64,000 nt of DNA from Coriaria nepalensis (lineage: Eukaryota; Streptophyta; Magnoliopsida; Cucurbitales; Coriariaceae), in NCBI GenBank assembly GCA_027186245.1, contig CP114487.1:12147001-12211000 (forward strand), written 5' to 3'. The position numbers and the translations under genes are program-made. The notes beneath the pieces are model-generated. The model was given only the letters and a program-made list of their open reading frames with translations. It searched no databases and was not told where the DNA came from. The stretch's first letter is position 1, and the number at the start of each line of letters is the position of its first letter. Of the stretch, positions 36,401 to 49,225 are shown one piece after another.

Positions 36401-37889
36401 TAGCTGCAGATGCAACATTAGTAAGAAGTGCTCTTGCTGATCGTCTTTCAACAATTGTACAGAACACATCACTTACTGTCTCGGCTTTTGTAATTGCGTT
36501 CACATTGAGTTGGCGGTTAGCAGCTGTTGTTGTAGCCTGTCTGCCCCTTCTTATCGGAGCCTCCATTACAGAAGTAAGTTTTCTAGAAAAGCAAACCGGC
36601 ACCAAATCATAACAGATCATGCTTTAATCACATCTTCCTGTTTTTCTTCTTCTTTTGTGAATTTGCAGCAACTATTTCTGAAAGGTTTTGGAGGAGACTA
36701 TAGCCGTGCATACAATAGAGCAACTTCTATAGCACGAGAAGCTATTGCTAATATACAGACCGTAGCAGCTTTCGGGGCCGAAGAACGCGTTTCAGCCCAA
36801 TTCGCTGCTGAACTAAGCAAACCGAACAAGGAAGCATTGTTGAGAGGTCATATATCGGGTTCGTTTTATGGCTTAACACAGCTATTGTCATTCTGTTCCT
36901 ATGCGCTTGGACTCTGGTATGCGTCTATTCTTATCAAGCATAAGGATTCAAAATTTGGAGACGTAATGAAGTCGTTTATGGTTTTAATAATAACCGCATT
37001 AGGAATAGCAGAAACTCTTGCTCTTACTCCGGATATTGTAAAAGGTTCGCAAGCATTGGGTTCTGTTTTTGGAATTCTTTATAGAAAAACAGCTATAGAG
37101 AATAACAATCCTTCATCTAAGGTGGTAAGTGATATCAAGGGAGATATTGAATTCATGAATGTTAGTTTCACTTACCCTGCAAGGCCTGATGTAACCATTC
37201 TTAAGGATTTGAACCTAAAAGTATCAACCGGAAAGAGCCTGGCCGTAGTGGGCCCGAGTGGGTCCGGAAAAAGTACCATAATTGGGCTTGTAATGAGGTT
37301 TTATGATCCGACTTCAGGGTCCATTTTGATCGACGGGTGTAACATCAAAAGCATGAATTTAAAATCGTTAAGAATGAAAATGGGTTTGGTTCAACAGGAG
37401 CCGGCATTGTTCTCTACAACGATTTATGAAAACATCAAGTACGGGAATCAACATGCGACGGAAATCGAGATAATGAACGCATCAAAGGCGGCAAATGCTC
37501 ATGGATTTATCATCAGAATGCCAGAAGGTTATCAAACTGAAGTTGGCGAAAAGGGAGTGCAGTTATCAGGCGGGCAAAAACAAAGAGTAGCTATTGCCAG
37601 AGCCATATTGAAAGACCCTTCTATTCTTCTCTTGGATGAAGCCACAAGTGCATTGGATTCAGCATCCGAGAAGATAGTTCAACAGGCGCTCGATACACTT
37701 ATGGCCGGGCGGACCACAATAATGGTGGCCCACCGGTTGAGTACTATCCAAGATGCAGATTCGATAGCTGTTTTGCAAAATGGTCGGGTGGTTGAGACCG
37801 GACAACACGAGCAACTGATGACAAGGCCGAGCGGTGTTTATAAACAGTTAGTTAGTCTACAACAGGAAAAGAACGTACCAAGTGGTTGA
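33404..37889 (+). CDS. ABC transporter B family (ABCB13/14-like), full size
   Basis: Nine exons (33404-33697, 33813-33867, 33949-34124, 34198-34398, 34507-34766, 34847-35384, 35464-36244, 36332-36573, 36669-37889) encode 1255 residues arranged TMD-NBD-TMD-NBD. This is a plasma-membrane type ABCB exporter; plant relatives move auxin or organic acids. The N-terminal [20 protein letters not shown], followed by [19 protein letters not shown], is closest to the ABCB13/14 group as I remember it. Both nucleotide-binding domains look functional: Walker [12 protein letters not shown] twice, signature QLSGGQKQR twice, Walker [13 protein letters not shown] twice, and H-loops IIAHRLST and MVAHRLST. The start gives [17 protein letters not shown]; an upstream in-frame start at 33260 would lie in the leader. 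Substrate cannot be told from sequence. Confidence 0.95.
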
Positions 37890-38777
37890 TGAATTTGGAA
37901 GTGCAGTTAGTTAGACTGGTGGATCAGATTGTAATAAGGAACCCGAAATCATTGTTTGAGCAGGGACAAAACCCATATAGACAAAATTATTAATTTATAA
38001 TAATAGAAACTGGTGGTTTACTCATACAAAGTTTTGTTTGTTAATGGTATTGTTTGAATTATGTATGAATTTGTTTTGATTTGGTTTAGGTAATTGGAGG
38101 GGGTTAGACAGACAATTTGGCAACGTCTCTTGGGTTTGTTGGTGATAAAACAAACAATAACCAAAAGTGCTGCTTCACACGTTGCTAAACAAATTTGCAA
38201 ATAACTGGGATGTAATAACCGACCAGCTTCCAGTACATACTTCTGGAATAGTTGCCAAGTGGCTTCAACTTCTGGATAATAAATGAAGTTATGATTAAAG
38301 TAATGATACGTACAGTTGTACAGGTAGGTTGGTAGGTGCCTTATTACGAATCCCATTGGCCGAATGAGGAAACAGTTTAGCTTTCTTATTACGAATCTGG
38401 AGGAAGAAGAAGAAGAAGATGATGGATGAGATATAGCTGGCCAGAGGTTGGTGTAAGTCATCGAGCGATCGAATCGCATCTCTGTCTTTCCCAGCTTTCT
38501 TCTTTCTTTTTACTCTTCCTCCTCCTCCTCCTCGACCTTTCTCTTGTTCTTTCTCTATCCCCTGCATTTTAGGGTTTCGAGTGCTTGAATTTTGGCACTT
38601 TGAGCTGATTCAAGAATTCGGATCCTCTACGGTTTTTTTTTTTTTTTTGTTCACTGACATGGATTTCTTTTGCTTCCAGTACGAGCAGAATTTGAGAGAG
38701 ATTCCGAGTGAGGCATTTGTGTGGCTTTGAGGCTACTTTTAGTGGAAGTGAAGAGATCCGGTGCTTTGGGTTCGGAA
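37890..38777. other. Intergenic: ABCB 3' flank and ROP promoter/leader
   Basis: No gene is seen. A GGAGGA/TCCTCC-rich tract near 38395-38535 and a pyrimidine-rich leader precede the ROP ATG. ORFs on the opposite strand come from these low-complexity tracts. Confidence 0.45.
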
Positions 38778-40013
<1,236 letters not shown>

Positions 40014-40704
40014 TCCAGAAACAAAAGATTTGGTTTTGACACAAAAGAGACAATTTGTGTTCTGTAGGGAAGCCGCATAATGTATGGTGGATGGGACTAA
40101 AGGGTGACATTCTAGGATGAGAGGAAATATGGAAAGCATGAGAATTGTTTCGTTTACTACTGTAATCTTATTACAAGCATTTTAACTCAAATCTTGTCTA
40201 GCGTTAGAAATTTATCTCGTGCACTGACTTCATTACTTTCTGTAATTGCCTTAATCATGCCATAAAGATTTCGAATTAGAGACTCAAAATGGCTTTATAT
40301 TATCTGCTTACATTTTTTCACTTTTCATAAAAGTAAATTCCGGTTTTCCTGTAATAAAACTGGAGCTGCGTAGTTATAAAGATTGAGAAAGAAATTAATT
40401 ATATAAACGGCTCTCATGTGGCGGTCAAACGAGACTTTTTGTAAAACCAACGGAATGTCGTAACTGTCATATTTAGGCGGTCAAAGCGACGTCGCTTAGC
40501 TCTGGCTCTGGTGGCAGGAACGTGGTGGGCATCACCGGATCGATGATCTTCAAGTTTCCACCTCAACCACATCCTAACGTTATTGAGAGGGGAAAAAAAT
40601 TAATGGAAAAATAGCGCGAAAAAGAAGGAAGTCTGCGACTCTTGCGTTATCGAATCACTCTCATTCGAGACGAGAGAGGGAGAAGAGAGGGCGAGATTCG
40701 TAAT
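40014..40704. other. Intergenic: ROP 3' flank and former VPS35 promoter
   Basis: AT-rich flank, then a GA-rich leader (40660-40700) ahead of the VPS35 fragment. No gene is seen. Confidence 0.45.
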
Positions 40705-41191
40705 ATGACAGCAGAAGGATTCGATGACGAAGAAAAATGGCTAGTTGAAGCCATAGCCGCCGTTCAACATTCTGCTTTTTACATGCATCGAGCTCTGGTA
40801 TACCTCCCGCTTCTTCCTTTTTTGCACTCAGCTTTTCCCTGAAGTTTCGATATGAGGTCCAATTTCCCGCTGAAACCTAATTTTCGTTTACGCAGGATGC
40901 TAACAATTTCCCGCTCAAGTAATCGTTTACGCATCGAACTCCCAACCTTTCACCAAACAAATATTTCAATCTCTGTAATGTCCATTCTTCCATTCTACTC
41001 TTCGTCTCTTTCGTACTCGATCCAACCTAATCTTCGAAATTCAGTTTTATTTATTGGTTTTTGCTCAATCGGTGATGAAAATAGGCATGAACTAAAAAGA
41101 GTTGGAGATGTTTTTCAAAGACGAAGCTAGGCGGCATGGAGTTTCAATTATCGATCTGAATGAACTTTTTCAGCACGTATTGCCAAGACTG
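40705..41191 (+). pseudogene. VPS35 (retromer) 5' gene fragment
   Basis: Exon 1 from the ATG at 40705 reads FDDEEKWLVEAIAAVQHSAF and YMHRAL and ends at a GT donor, just as in plant VPS35, the cargo-binding subunit of retromer. The next exon begins DANN as expected near 40897 but then runs into a stop. After a deletion, LEMFFKDEARRHGVSIIDL and NELFQHVLPRL (41108-41190) follow in a frame different from the upstream ELK. The exon ends at a good donor, and the next 45 bases may be a decayed further exon. The remaining 700 or so residues of VPS35 are missing. Introns are retained, so this is the remnant of a duplicated gene. Confidence 0.82.
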
Positions 41192-42253
41192 TAAGTGGTG
41201 AACTGGTTGCACTTTGCGTTGGAGTACTGAACAGGTAAGTAGTTGGAAGCTTCAGTTGTCAAAAGCCTCATGTTTTTCTAGATTTAAAGAAGAGTAGTGT
41301 AGGATTCTGCTTTCTCCCGAGATAAAATTAGTAGATTAATCTGACCCCAAAGACACATGTTTTAGGTACCTCTATTTTTTCGAGAAGGGGAATCCACGTA
41401 TTATATTATGTTTTTTCGAGTAGATTAATGATTGGGATTTTGGGATCATGGAGATTATATTAGATCATATTATATACTGTAAGAAAATTAACAAATGGAA
41501 TAAGAACATTTGTATGATTTACCATAATTTGTTTTCTTGTTTGATCATTGAGTTAAAAGCACATTTGGGCAACTGTAGCCGCTAGATGTTCCCAAATAGG
41601 ACAAACAATATCCTACTGATCATGATAGATCTGTTTTATTTTAGTTAAATTTTGCAAACATAGATTCACATGAATTTGGCTAAAATTCATATTCATTCAT
41701 CTGGGCAACTTGATAAACTTGAAGCTAGTGGAGGGCCTGGAGGCTACGCCTCCAGTGGCGGCGGCTGAGATTGAAAAGGAACCAAAAAAACTATTGTTGA
41801 GGGAAATTTTTTTATTAAAGAAGATAAAATTAAATTTAAGGGGTGAAAATAAAATTAAAACTTATCTTAAAGGTAATATAGTTTTAATAATTTTTGAATG
41901 TTTTGGTTATAAGGGCCAGTATTGAGTAGGGGGCCCAAGGCTTGAAACTTTTGGCCCAGGTTAAAATTCTCATATCATTTGGTTGTAAGTTGCTAACTAA
42001 AAGTAAACAAAGAAACATTATAGTAGAGCAGGAACTAGAGAGGGAAACAGTACAACATTGGCAAACATAGAAGAAAGAATATCTATTTACAACAAATCAT
42101 ATTCATCAACACTACAACAAACCATAATTTAACCAACAGAACAACAACAAGAAGAAGACATCATGCAAGATAAAAAGCCATTTCTATTTCCCTTTTGACA
42201 TTTTTTTTCCCCTTAAGCAGTTCCTTTTGAATGTAGTTTCTGGTTATGATGCA
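41192..42253. other. Intergenic: VPS35 fragment to RMD5 3' end
   Basis: AT-rich. A 71-codon ORF at 41710-41925 has no recognisable domain. The GGGCCC-type sequence around 41930 could be transposon debris, but I cannot place it. The right end is the 3'UTR side of the RMD5 gene. Confidence 0.4.
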
Positions 42254-43414
42254 TCAAAAGTACAGTTGCCTACAATGGGCAGCATCCACATCAGAAGGAC
42301 AGTAAGGGCACTTGAAAGTTCTCGTGCCGTTCTTAGACATCTTCATGATTGACTGCCTGCATAGAACATGCCCACAAGACATCAACTGAGGAGGGTTATC
42401 TTCAGTAGACTGTTCCTTAGAAACCGGGCATACAAAGATCGAATGGAATTGAAATTCCTTGTCCAATTCCACTGGGACGGGCAATTGCTTCATGGTCTGC
42501 CATTCATGTTTCTTCCCTGCCATAACAGTCATAAATTTCAGAAGCGGAGGCAAACCTTGGATCCCTGCTCCTATGGTTACACTTAATGGGCTCTCATAAG
42601 AATGGCCAAGAAGATTGCAGAACTGTCTGGCAAACTCTTCAGCCACTTTGTCCCAATTTGACGATGACAGAAAATCGGAGTATGGGGAGTGGTCTAGCCT
42701 TCCGGTCCAAAGGAGACAGGCCATGAGCTTCTGAATCTCAGCCATGTGGCTGGACCCGAAAGGGGAGAGGTTAGTTCTAGCGTACTTAAGAGCATCGTCT
42801 CTATTCCCCTTCTGTAGGATTTCCATGAACTGCATGCTGTGGAGTTTCAGAACAATTTCTGATCCAGAATCTTTAAGTTTTTCAGAATTGGCTATGGCCC
42901 AATTCAGAGCTGGTTCTAAGTTTCTACACTTCATGGCTTCAAGAATCTGGTACATTTCTTGGAATGGGGATTTCATGGCAGCAGCAGATTCTGATTCCAT
43001 GGCCTCTGTGATTAAGGAATCGCCTATTTCAAACAGGCCTTGCCTATAGAAATGACTGGCAATTATCTGGTTTAGAGTGTGAGGATCAAATTCTATGTTT
43101 CTGTAGGCCTTTCCTATATCTGGGTTGAAGGATTTTTCAATAACCTTTGGGTATTTGCTGAGTGCAGCATTCAGGTCTTTCTGCATGCTTTCGAGCAGAG
43201 CCAAAGGAGAAAGATCTTTTACCTTTGCTTTGAGGTGGGCGAGGACTGATTTAAAGTCTACTGGATGGTCAGGATCAATTGCGGACTGTATATTTTGTAA
43301 GGCCTGCTCAATTTCCTGGTCAATTTGATCGATTACTTCTCGGTTTCTAGAAGAGGAAAGCTTTTGCTTCTTTGCAACACGGTCAAATGCATCTTTGATG
43401 GTATTGAGCTCCAT
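42254..43414 (-). CDS. RMD5: RMD5-type E3 ubiquitin ligase of the GID/CTLH complex
   Basis: This coding exon without introns encodes 386 residues. RMD5 homologues (RMND5 in animals, Gid2 in yeast) are the RING-like catalytic subunits of the multi-subunit GID/CTLH ubiquitin ligase. The order is an N-terminal coiled region (about 1-100), a LisH motif around 112-140 (DPHTLNQIIASHFYRQGLFE), CTLH and CRA helices to about 300, and a C-terminal degenerate RING at 329-372. Candidate metal ligands are C329, C347, H349, C352, C369 and C372, within CPVSKEQ, LMSCGHVLC and FKCPYCPSD. An acceptor-like CACACAG lies one base before the ATG, so a 5'UTR intron is likely. No damage is seen. Confidence 0.93.
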   Translation of the reverse strand: MELNTIKDAFDRVAKKQKLSSSRNREVIDQIDQEIEQALQNIQSAIDPDHPVDFKSVLAHLKAKVKDLSPLALLESMQKDLNAALSKYPKVIEKSFNPDIGKAYRNIEFDPHTLNQIIASHFYRQGLFEIGDSLITEAMESESAAAMKSPFQEMYQILEAMKCRNLEPALNWAIANSEKLKDSGSEIVLKLHSMQFMEILQKGNRDDALKYARTNLSPFGSSHMAEIQKLMACLLWTGRLDHSPYSDFLSSSNWDKVAEEFARQFCNLLGHSYESPLSVTIGAGIQGLPPLLKFMTVMAGKKHEWQTMKQLPVPVELDKEFQFHSIFVCPVSKEQSTEDNPPQLMSCGHVLCRQSIMKMSKNGTRTFKCPYCPSDVDAAHCRQLYF

Positions 43415-46400
43415 TCTGTGTGATGTGAAGTTAAGCAGTTATTTGTGATGAAGGTCAGGCCACAGAGCGCCTGCAAGAGTCCAAGTTGTCATTAAGTATT
43501 GAAGGAATTCCATTATTACAACAACATTCATATAACTGCACAACTGCCAAGTGCCTGAGAGGCAACTTATATTTAAGGGATCAGAATGATAAACCTTGAT
43601 AATAAGTGGAAAAGTAGTTCAACCTTGTCAAAAAAATCGATGCTCAAGACAGATTCAAAGTTGTAAATGACAAAAGGCTAGCACCAGATAATGAAAACTA
43701 GAAATCAATCTAGGGTCCATCTATAAGAATATTAGATGCATCAGAGGGCCAAACTAAACAGGATAAACTAAGTTTGAGGACAAAAAACCAAAAGAAATAT
43801 AATGAAAATCAATCAAGAAAGAAGTATTAGAGCAAAATTAGGTAGCAAGGGTCAGAAGGCAGAACAAAATACATTTATTTTATTCGTAACCATATACAAA
43901 ACTTCTTATATGAAACTTTCTAGTTAACCTTGCACTTCGAGACTTCCTCCCATTGTAAACCAACATTCCCTTCCCATGTCCAGGACTTACTTCTGCATTA
44001 AAAAGGCTTGCCAGCCATATGTTTAGAAAATCTGTGCATCAAGAAATCGACTTGCCTCACTCAAAGTAGTCATCATCTTCAATTTTTCCAAGTTATTTTC
44101 AGAGTCGGCTATACCGATATTTGTTTTCCAAGTTATGCAAATTTTCCAAATATTATCAACGGCCTACCTGTCTACACCCTCCACTTACCTGTCAATCCAA
44201 ACTTTGTCGAACCAGGGCCGAGTTTGGTCGTCTCTGCACATGACCAAAGCATGTTAGTCATCTCTTCCTAATCTTATTCTCTATATAGGCACTATACCTA
44301 GATAACTCCTAATCTTTTCATTTCTAATTCTATCATTTCGAGTTTTACTATACACTCATTCTAACATACATATCTCTGCTACCATCATCTTATGCATATG
44401 TCGTCTCGTAATGGCCCAATACTCCGAACCATAGAATATAGCTGGTCAAATGATCGTCTTGTAACACTTTCGTTTTCATCTTGCAAGCATCCTTCTATTG
44501 CATAAGACTCCTGATGTCATCCTCTATTTCATCCAACTTATTTTAATCCTATGGTCGCTATCTTCTCGAATGTCCCTAGTCATTTAGATAATAGATCTTA
44601 AATAACGAAAAGTTTCACATTCTGGGACCTCTCTACGGGTTACCTCTACTTCGAGATTCGTTTTTAAGCGGCTAATTTTAAAACCCTTACTCCCTATAAC
44701 CTCACACTGCCTATCTAATTTGCGATTTACACCTTCTTTAGTTTCATCTATTAAAACGATATTATCTGCAAACAACATACACCAGGGTACCTCATCTTGA
44801 ATATATTTCGTCAACTCATTCACAACTAACACAAATAGGTATCGACTTGAAGCCGACCTTTGATAAAGTCATACTGTAATAGGGAATTCAGTAGACATTC
44901 CACCTACTGACCTAACACTAGTTACAACACCTTCATACATATCCTTGATGATCTTGATATAACATTGGGACACATTTTTCCTTCCAAGTACCCACCATAT
45001 TAATTCCCTAGGCACTCTATCGTAGGCTTTCTCTAAGTCGATAAATATCATATTCAAGCTCTCCTGTTTTTCTTTATCTACCATTTGTCTAATTAAGAAG
45101 ATTATGTCCGTCGTAAACCTACTCGACATAAAACCAAATTGATTCTTTGATACATTGGTGATACGTCTTTGCTCTATAACCCTCTCCTAAAATTTTATTG
45201 TATGACTCATAAGTTTTATCCCTCTATAATTTGAACAATCTTATATATCTCACTTATTCTTATAATTTGATACCACAATGCTATGTCTCCATTATTTCGG
45301 TATTTTCCTAGTATAAAAAATCATATTGAAGAGCCTAGTCAGCCATTGGATCCCAATTTCCCCCAGACACTTGCACACCTCAATTGGTATCTCATTTGGT
45401 CCAACTGTCTTCCCTGATTTCATCCTCTTTAATGCCACTCTTATTTCCTTAACACTAACTCTATGATGGAACACTAGATGCCTTCCTTCTTCTATCTCAG
45501 ATCTCTCTAAGTTTAACCCCTCTGCACTTATCCCATGAGTAGGTTCTCAAAATAATCCCTTCATCTACCTAAAATGGCTTTACCGTATATTAGAACTCTA
45601 CCATCTTAATGTTTGACACAACTAACGTAGCTCAAACCCTTAGTTTTCCGATCTTTGGATTTCGTTATCTTGAAGATGTCCTTCTCCCCTTCTTTTGTAC
45701 CTAAACTATTATACAAATCATCATACGCTCTCTTCTTAGCATCCTCTATTAGTTTCCTACTTAGTCTTTTGGCTTGTTTATACGGCTCATACGATCCTTG
45801 ACTTCTATCTTTTTGTCAATTCTTAAACCGTATTTTCTTTCCCTAACGGTTTGTTGCACCTCATTATTCCACCACCATGTCTCCTTGTCATGTCCTCACC
45901 TTCCTTTAGCCTCTCCAAGTACTTCTCTTGCCTCACTCCTTATATGGTTAGTTATGTGCTAAAAAAACATAAGGTATCAATCTTATCTCTACGTCTTATG
46001 TTCTCACCTCCTTCTAGGACTAATAGACTATCTAGTATCTTAGTTCTAAAAGTTTGACATATACCCCCCTTCATAGTCCACCACTTAATTCTTGACCTAA
46101 TATGACCTCTATCTACTCTACCTCTACTCACAAGATAAAAATCCAAAATCAATAACTTATGTTGGGTTGTCAAGCACTCTCCTAGGATGACCTTACATGG
46201 TATTGTAGGGTACTATAAATAAATTCCATGGTAAGCATAACATAAATAATAGGAAAATTATAGATTCCTGCTGAATTAGGACATAAATCTAATACATAAC
46301 TCAACGATCTATTAAGTTGAAGGTATATCGTAACAGCACTAGTTTCGTACATATCCAAATGCCATCTTTCGGCAGGAAAATCTATAACTGATAATTCATT

Positions 46401-47176
46401 ATGAAAACATGAAACTGTTAGGTACAGCCCATTAAAATGTTTATACACTAAAAGAATTAAGTTGGGTTATCAAACTCAGATCAAATCAATACTTAATAGC
46501 GTGGAACGGAGTCTAAGTACATAACTATAAGAGAATTAAACGATCGAAATGAACTCATCTCAACATCCTCTCAGTAAAAAAATACACAGGCATATATGAC
46601 CATTCAAGTTAAATACAAGCTTATTGCAGAAAGGATTGCGATAAAATCTTCTCTCACTAGAAAAAAAAAACAAAAACAAAAACAAAACTACAAAGGATAG
46701 AAGTCTAATGAAACCATTAACATATTGATTATAGAACAGCATATCATGTTCTTACCAAAAAAAATAATTAAAAAAAAATCAATTGATAAAAAATCGTCTG
46801 ACCATGTAACCTTCAAGACAAAATTTGCAGGAATAACAACCAACATCATGGCATAACTCTCTTTAATCCAAAATCATAGATTTGGTAAAAAAGAAGTTTA
46901 CTCAACCTGTAAGATTAAAAATTGCAAAGCGAATTAAAAACACAAAACAGCAGTGCACAAGAAAAATCAAACCTTAACCTAGAAAGAGTTACCAAAATTA
47001 CACGCAAAATCGCAGAGGTCTGATTCAGATGCGGAAAGGAAATCATTCCGATAAAGAAGAAAAAAAATTAAATTAAATTCAAGAAATGTAGAATCCATCA
47101 CGAAACTCCGTCCAGAATAGCATGATTATTTAAACATCAGAAAAACGAGAGAAAATCAGCGAAGAAGAAGAGGTAC
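43415..47176 (-). other. Presumed long 5'UTR intron of the RMD5 gene
   Basis: CACACAG directly precedes the RMD5 start codon (acceptor at 43416-43417). A leader-like segment to the right ends in CAAG at 47177 followed by GTACC, with a GA/CT-rich leader beyond. If joined, the intron is 3.76 kb and contains the LINE remnant. This rests on splice-site reading only; transcript data would decide. Confidence 0.45.
44200..46190 (-). mobile_element. Decayed LINE (RTE-like) with reverse transcriptase remnants
   Basis: Three minus-strand blocks of a non-LTR reverse transcriptase lie in order from right to left. First is a pre-RT stretch (45474-45292) with VALKRMKSGKTVGPNEIP. Second is the central palm (45129-44869) with MIFIDLEKAYDRVPRELIWW. 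Third is the catalytic region (44832-44584) with VPWCMLFADNIVLIDET, where FADN replaces the expected FADD. The blocks are in different frames with stops between them. Upstream material to 46190 (RIKWWTMKGG, QAKRLSRKLIEDAKKRAYDD) fits the linker after the endonuclease. The left and right ends and any target duplication could not be fixed. The element is dead. Confidence 0.8.
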
Positions 47177-47177
47177 C

Positions 47178-47782
47178 TTGTTGTGAAGTATACCCCAAAC
47201 GCGAGCAATTACTGATTACAGAGTTCAGAGACAGATTTTTCGCTTTTCATGTCATCTTATATATGTCCAAAAATGCCCTCAATTTTCTTAAACACTATAA
47301 TTCTTTTTTGGTAAGAGGGGAGTATCTGATAGGGTTGAGTACACAGACAGTCATCGGTTAGCGGTCATCAATCTCGTCTGTTTTGTGAATGTACGGAATC
47401 TTTGATTCATGGATGGCTAGATGAGCCCCATTTCTCAGAAGTATACGTATATGTTAATGTATAATGAGATTCCTATCAAAACAGAGAATTAATTATAAAT
47501 TTAATAAGTAAATGAACAAATATTAATAAAAGAAACGAAAAGTACAATTCTTGAATGTGAAAAAAGGATTTATCTTATTTTATTACAAAACACACAAGAT
47601 TGACGAGTTGCTTTCTAGGAGTAGAATCAAGAGCAATTAAATGAAATAAGACGGTTGGATGGTCCGATGACCCGATTACCCGATGACCCGATCGGTAATT
47701 AAATTTATAGCTTATTTTTTAATATATTGTAAATAAAATAAAAATAAAATAAAAATAAAATACGCTGAATTAGATTAATTTA

Positions 47783-47813
<31 letters not shown>

Positions 47814-49225
47814 TATCAATTAATGAAATATGAGTTTATATTTTTTATTATAATTAGTTATTTCTTAATTTTTAAAAATCATTACTTTCTTTTAAAGAAA
47901 CGGATTAAAATATATTCGATAAAAATAAAATAATGAATATAATATAAACAAAAATAGAAGTTTGTACAATAATAAGTCACTGTACGCCTCACTTTAGGAG
48001 TCGTTACTTTTTTTTTTCAACTATTTTTATGAATTTTCTTTTGACTCAATCGAGTACGAGCTATTTCTTCTACGATCTGTTGCAAAATAAATTGGTTTGA
48101 AAATTTGGAAATAGATGTTTTCTTCTCAAATGGGTTTGGAATTGGTATTGAAGATGGGTTGCGAGTTAAAAGAGAGGTTTGAAAAATTACAGAAACGAAA
48201 GCTGAGTGGTCGGTGATTTTCTCCCTCTCTTCTAGTAAGTATAGTTTTCTGCCGAGAAAATAAATAAAAAAATAATGCACCATTTAGTTCATCCCCTCTC
48301 CATCTTTTATGACTTCAAATTGTATTTGGAAAAGTTTTTTGTTGGTCCCAAATGCTGTCGATTTTTATGGGGTCTTAGGATTTTACTAACAGTTGAAAGC
48401 AAAAGAAGAAAAGGAAAAAAAAAAAAAGTAAATGGTGTCTGGCTCTTGCCTGCAAGTTTTCTTCTAGTAGATTGAGAAAGCTTGTGTCTTTTTTAAGGAG
48501 AAAACCCTAAATCCCCAAATTGAAGCATTGTTGATCAGGAATAATAAGAAGATATGATGACTTGAACCAAGAGAGAGCTCCTATTGTTTGTGTAGTAAAA
48601 TATACGAACATTAGGAGCTCTTTGCTCGTCTATTTTCTTGCATTTTATTAAATTAGAGTAACTTTCTAGTTTATATAACTTTGGTCGGTTTGATCACAAC
48701 CATCTCAAATAGCAGCAACTGCCGATGCTTTCTTTGCCAGCACATTGCGGTACGTACATTGAATTCCAGAAACAGAAGGACAATGTCATTGTGGTATTAA
48801 CCCTTGACGTGCCTTTCTTTACATATGAAGATGGAAGATGTGAAATAGTCAACTTGCCCAGAAAAAAAAATAATAATAATCTGACGATCCGTTGTTTGCT
48901 TTTTCCCTTCATTATTTTTTGGGTGACGTTGGGTGATTTTGCAACTCACATTCGTCATGAACGTACAGTAAAAATTTGTGAATTTTCCTTGTCATGGACG
49001 ACTAAAGTGTGAGATTTCTTTTATGTGAAAAATAATGATATTGACAGTTTGTTTCGCAAAGACTAACATTTACAACTGAGGCCTGATTAATCTAAACTTC
49101 TCACTTAAAAAACTGTTATACTCTCCAATCTATAACCTATAAGACTAGCAAAACTGCCAAGATGATCTTGTTCCCATCTCAAAAGATGACAAAATATCTG
49201 TAAGATACGACAAGAATAAAAAGAA
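47178..49225. other. Intergenic: RMD5 upstream to MSRCFP gene 3' end
   Basis: Very AT-rich with a (TTA)n microsatellite at about 47784-47812, AAAATAAAAT runs at 47730-47760 and poly-A/T tracts. Short ORFs here show no family features. Confidence 0.5.
47784..47812. repeat. (TTA)n microsatellite
   Basis: About nine to ten TTA units in AT-rich intergenic DNA. Confidence 0.9.

Noticed and set aside
41710..41925. 71-codon ORF as a gene or transposase piece
   Set aside because: Low-complexity lysine-rich translation with no recognisable motif.
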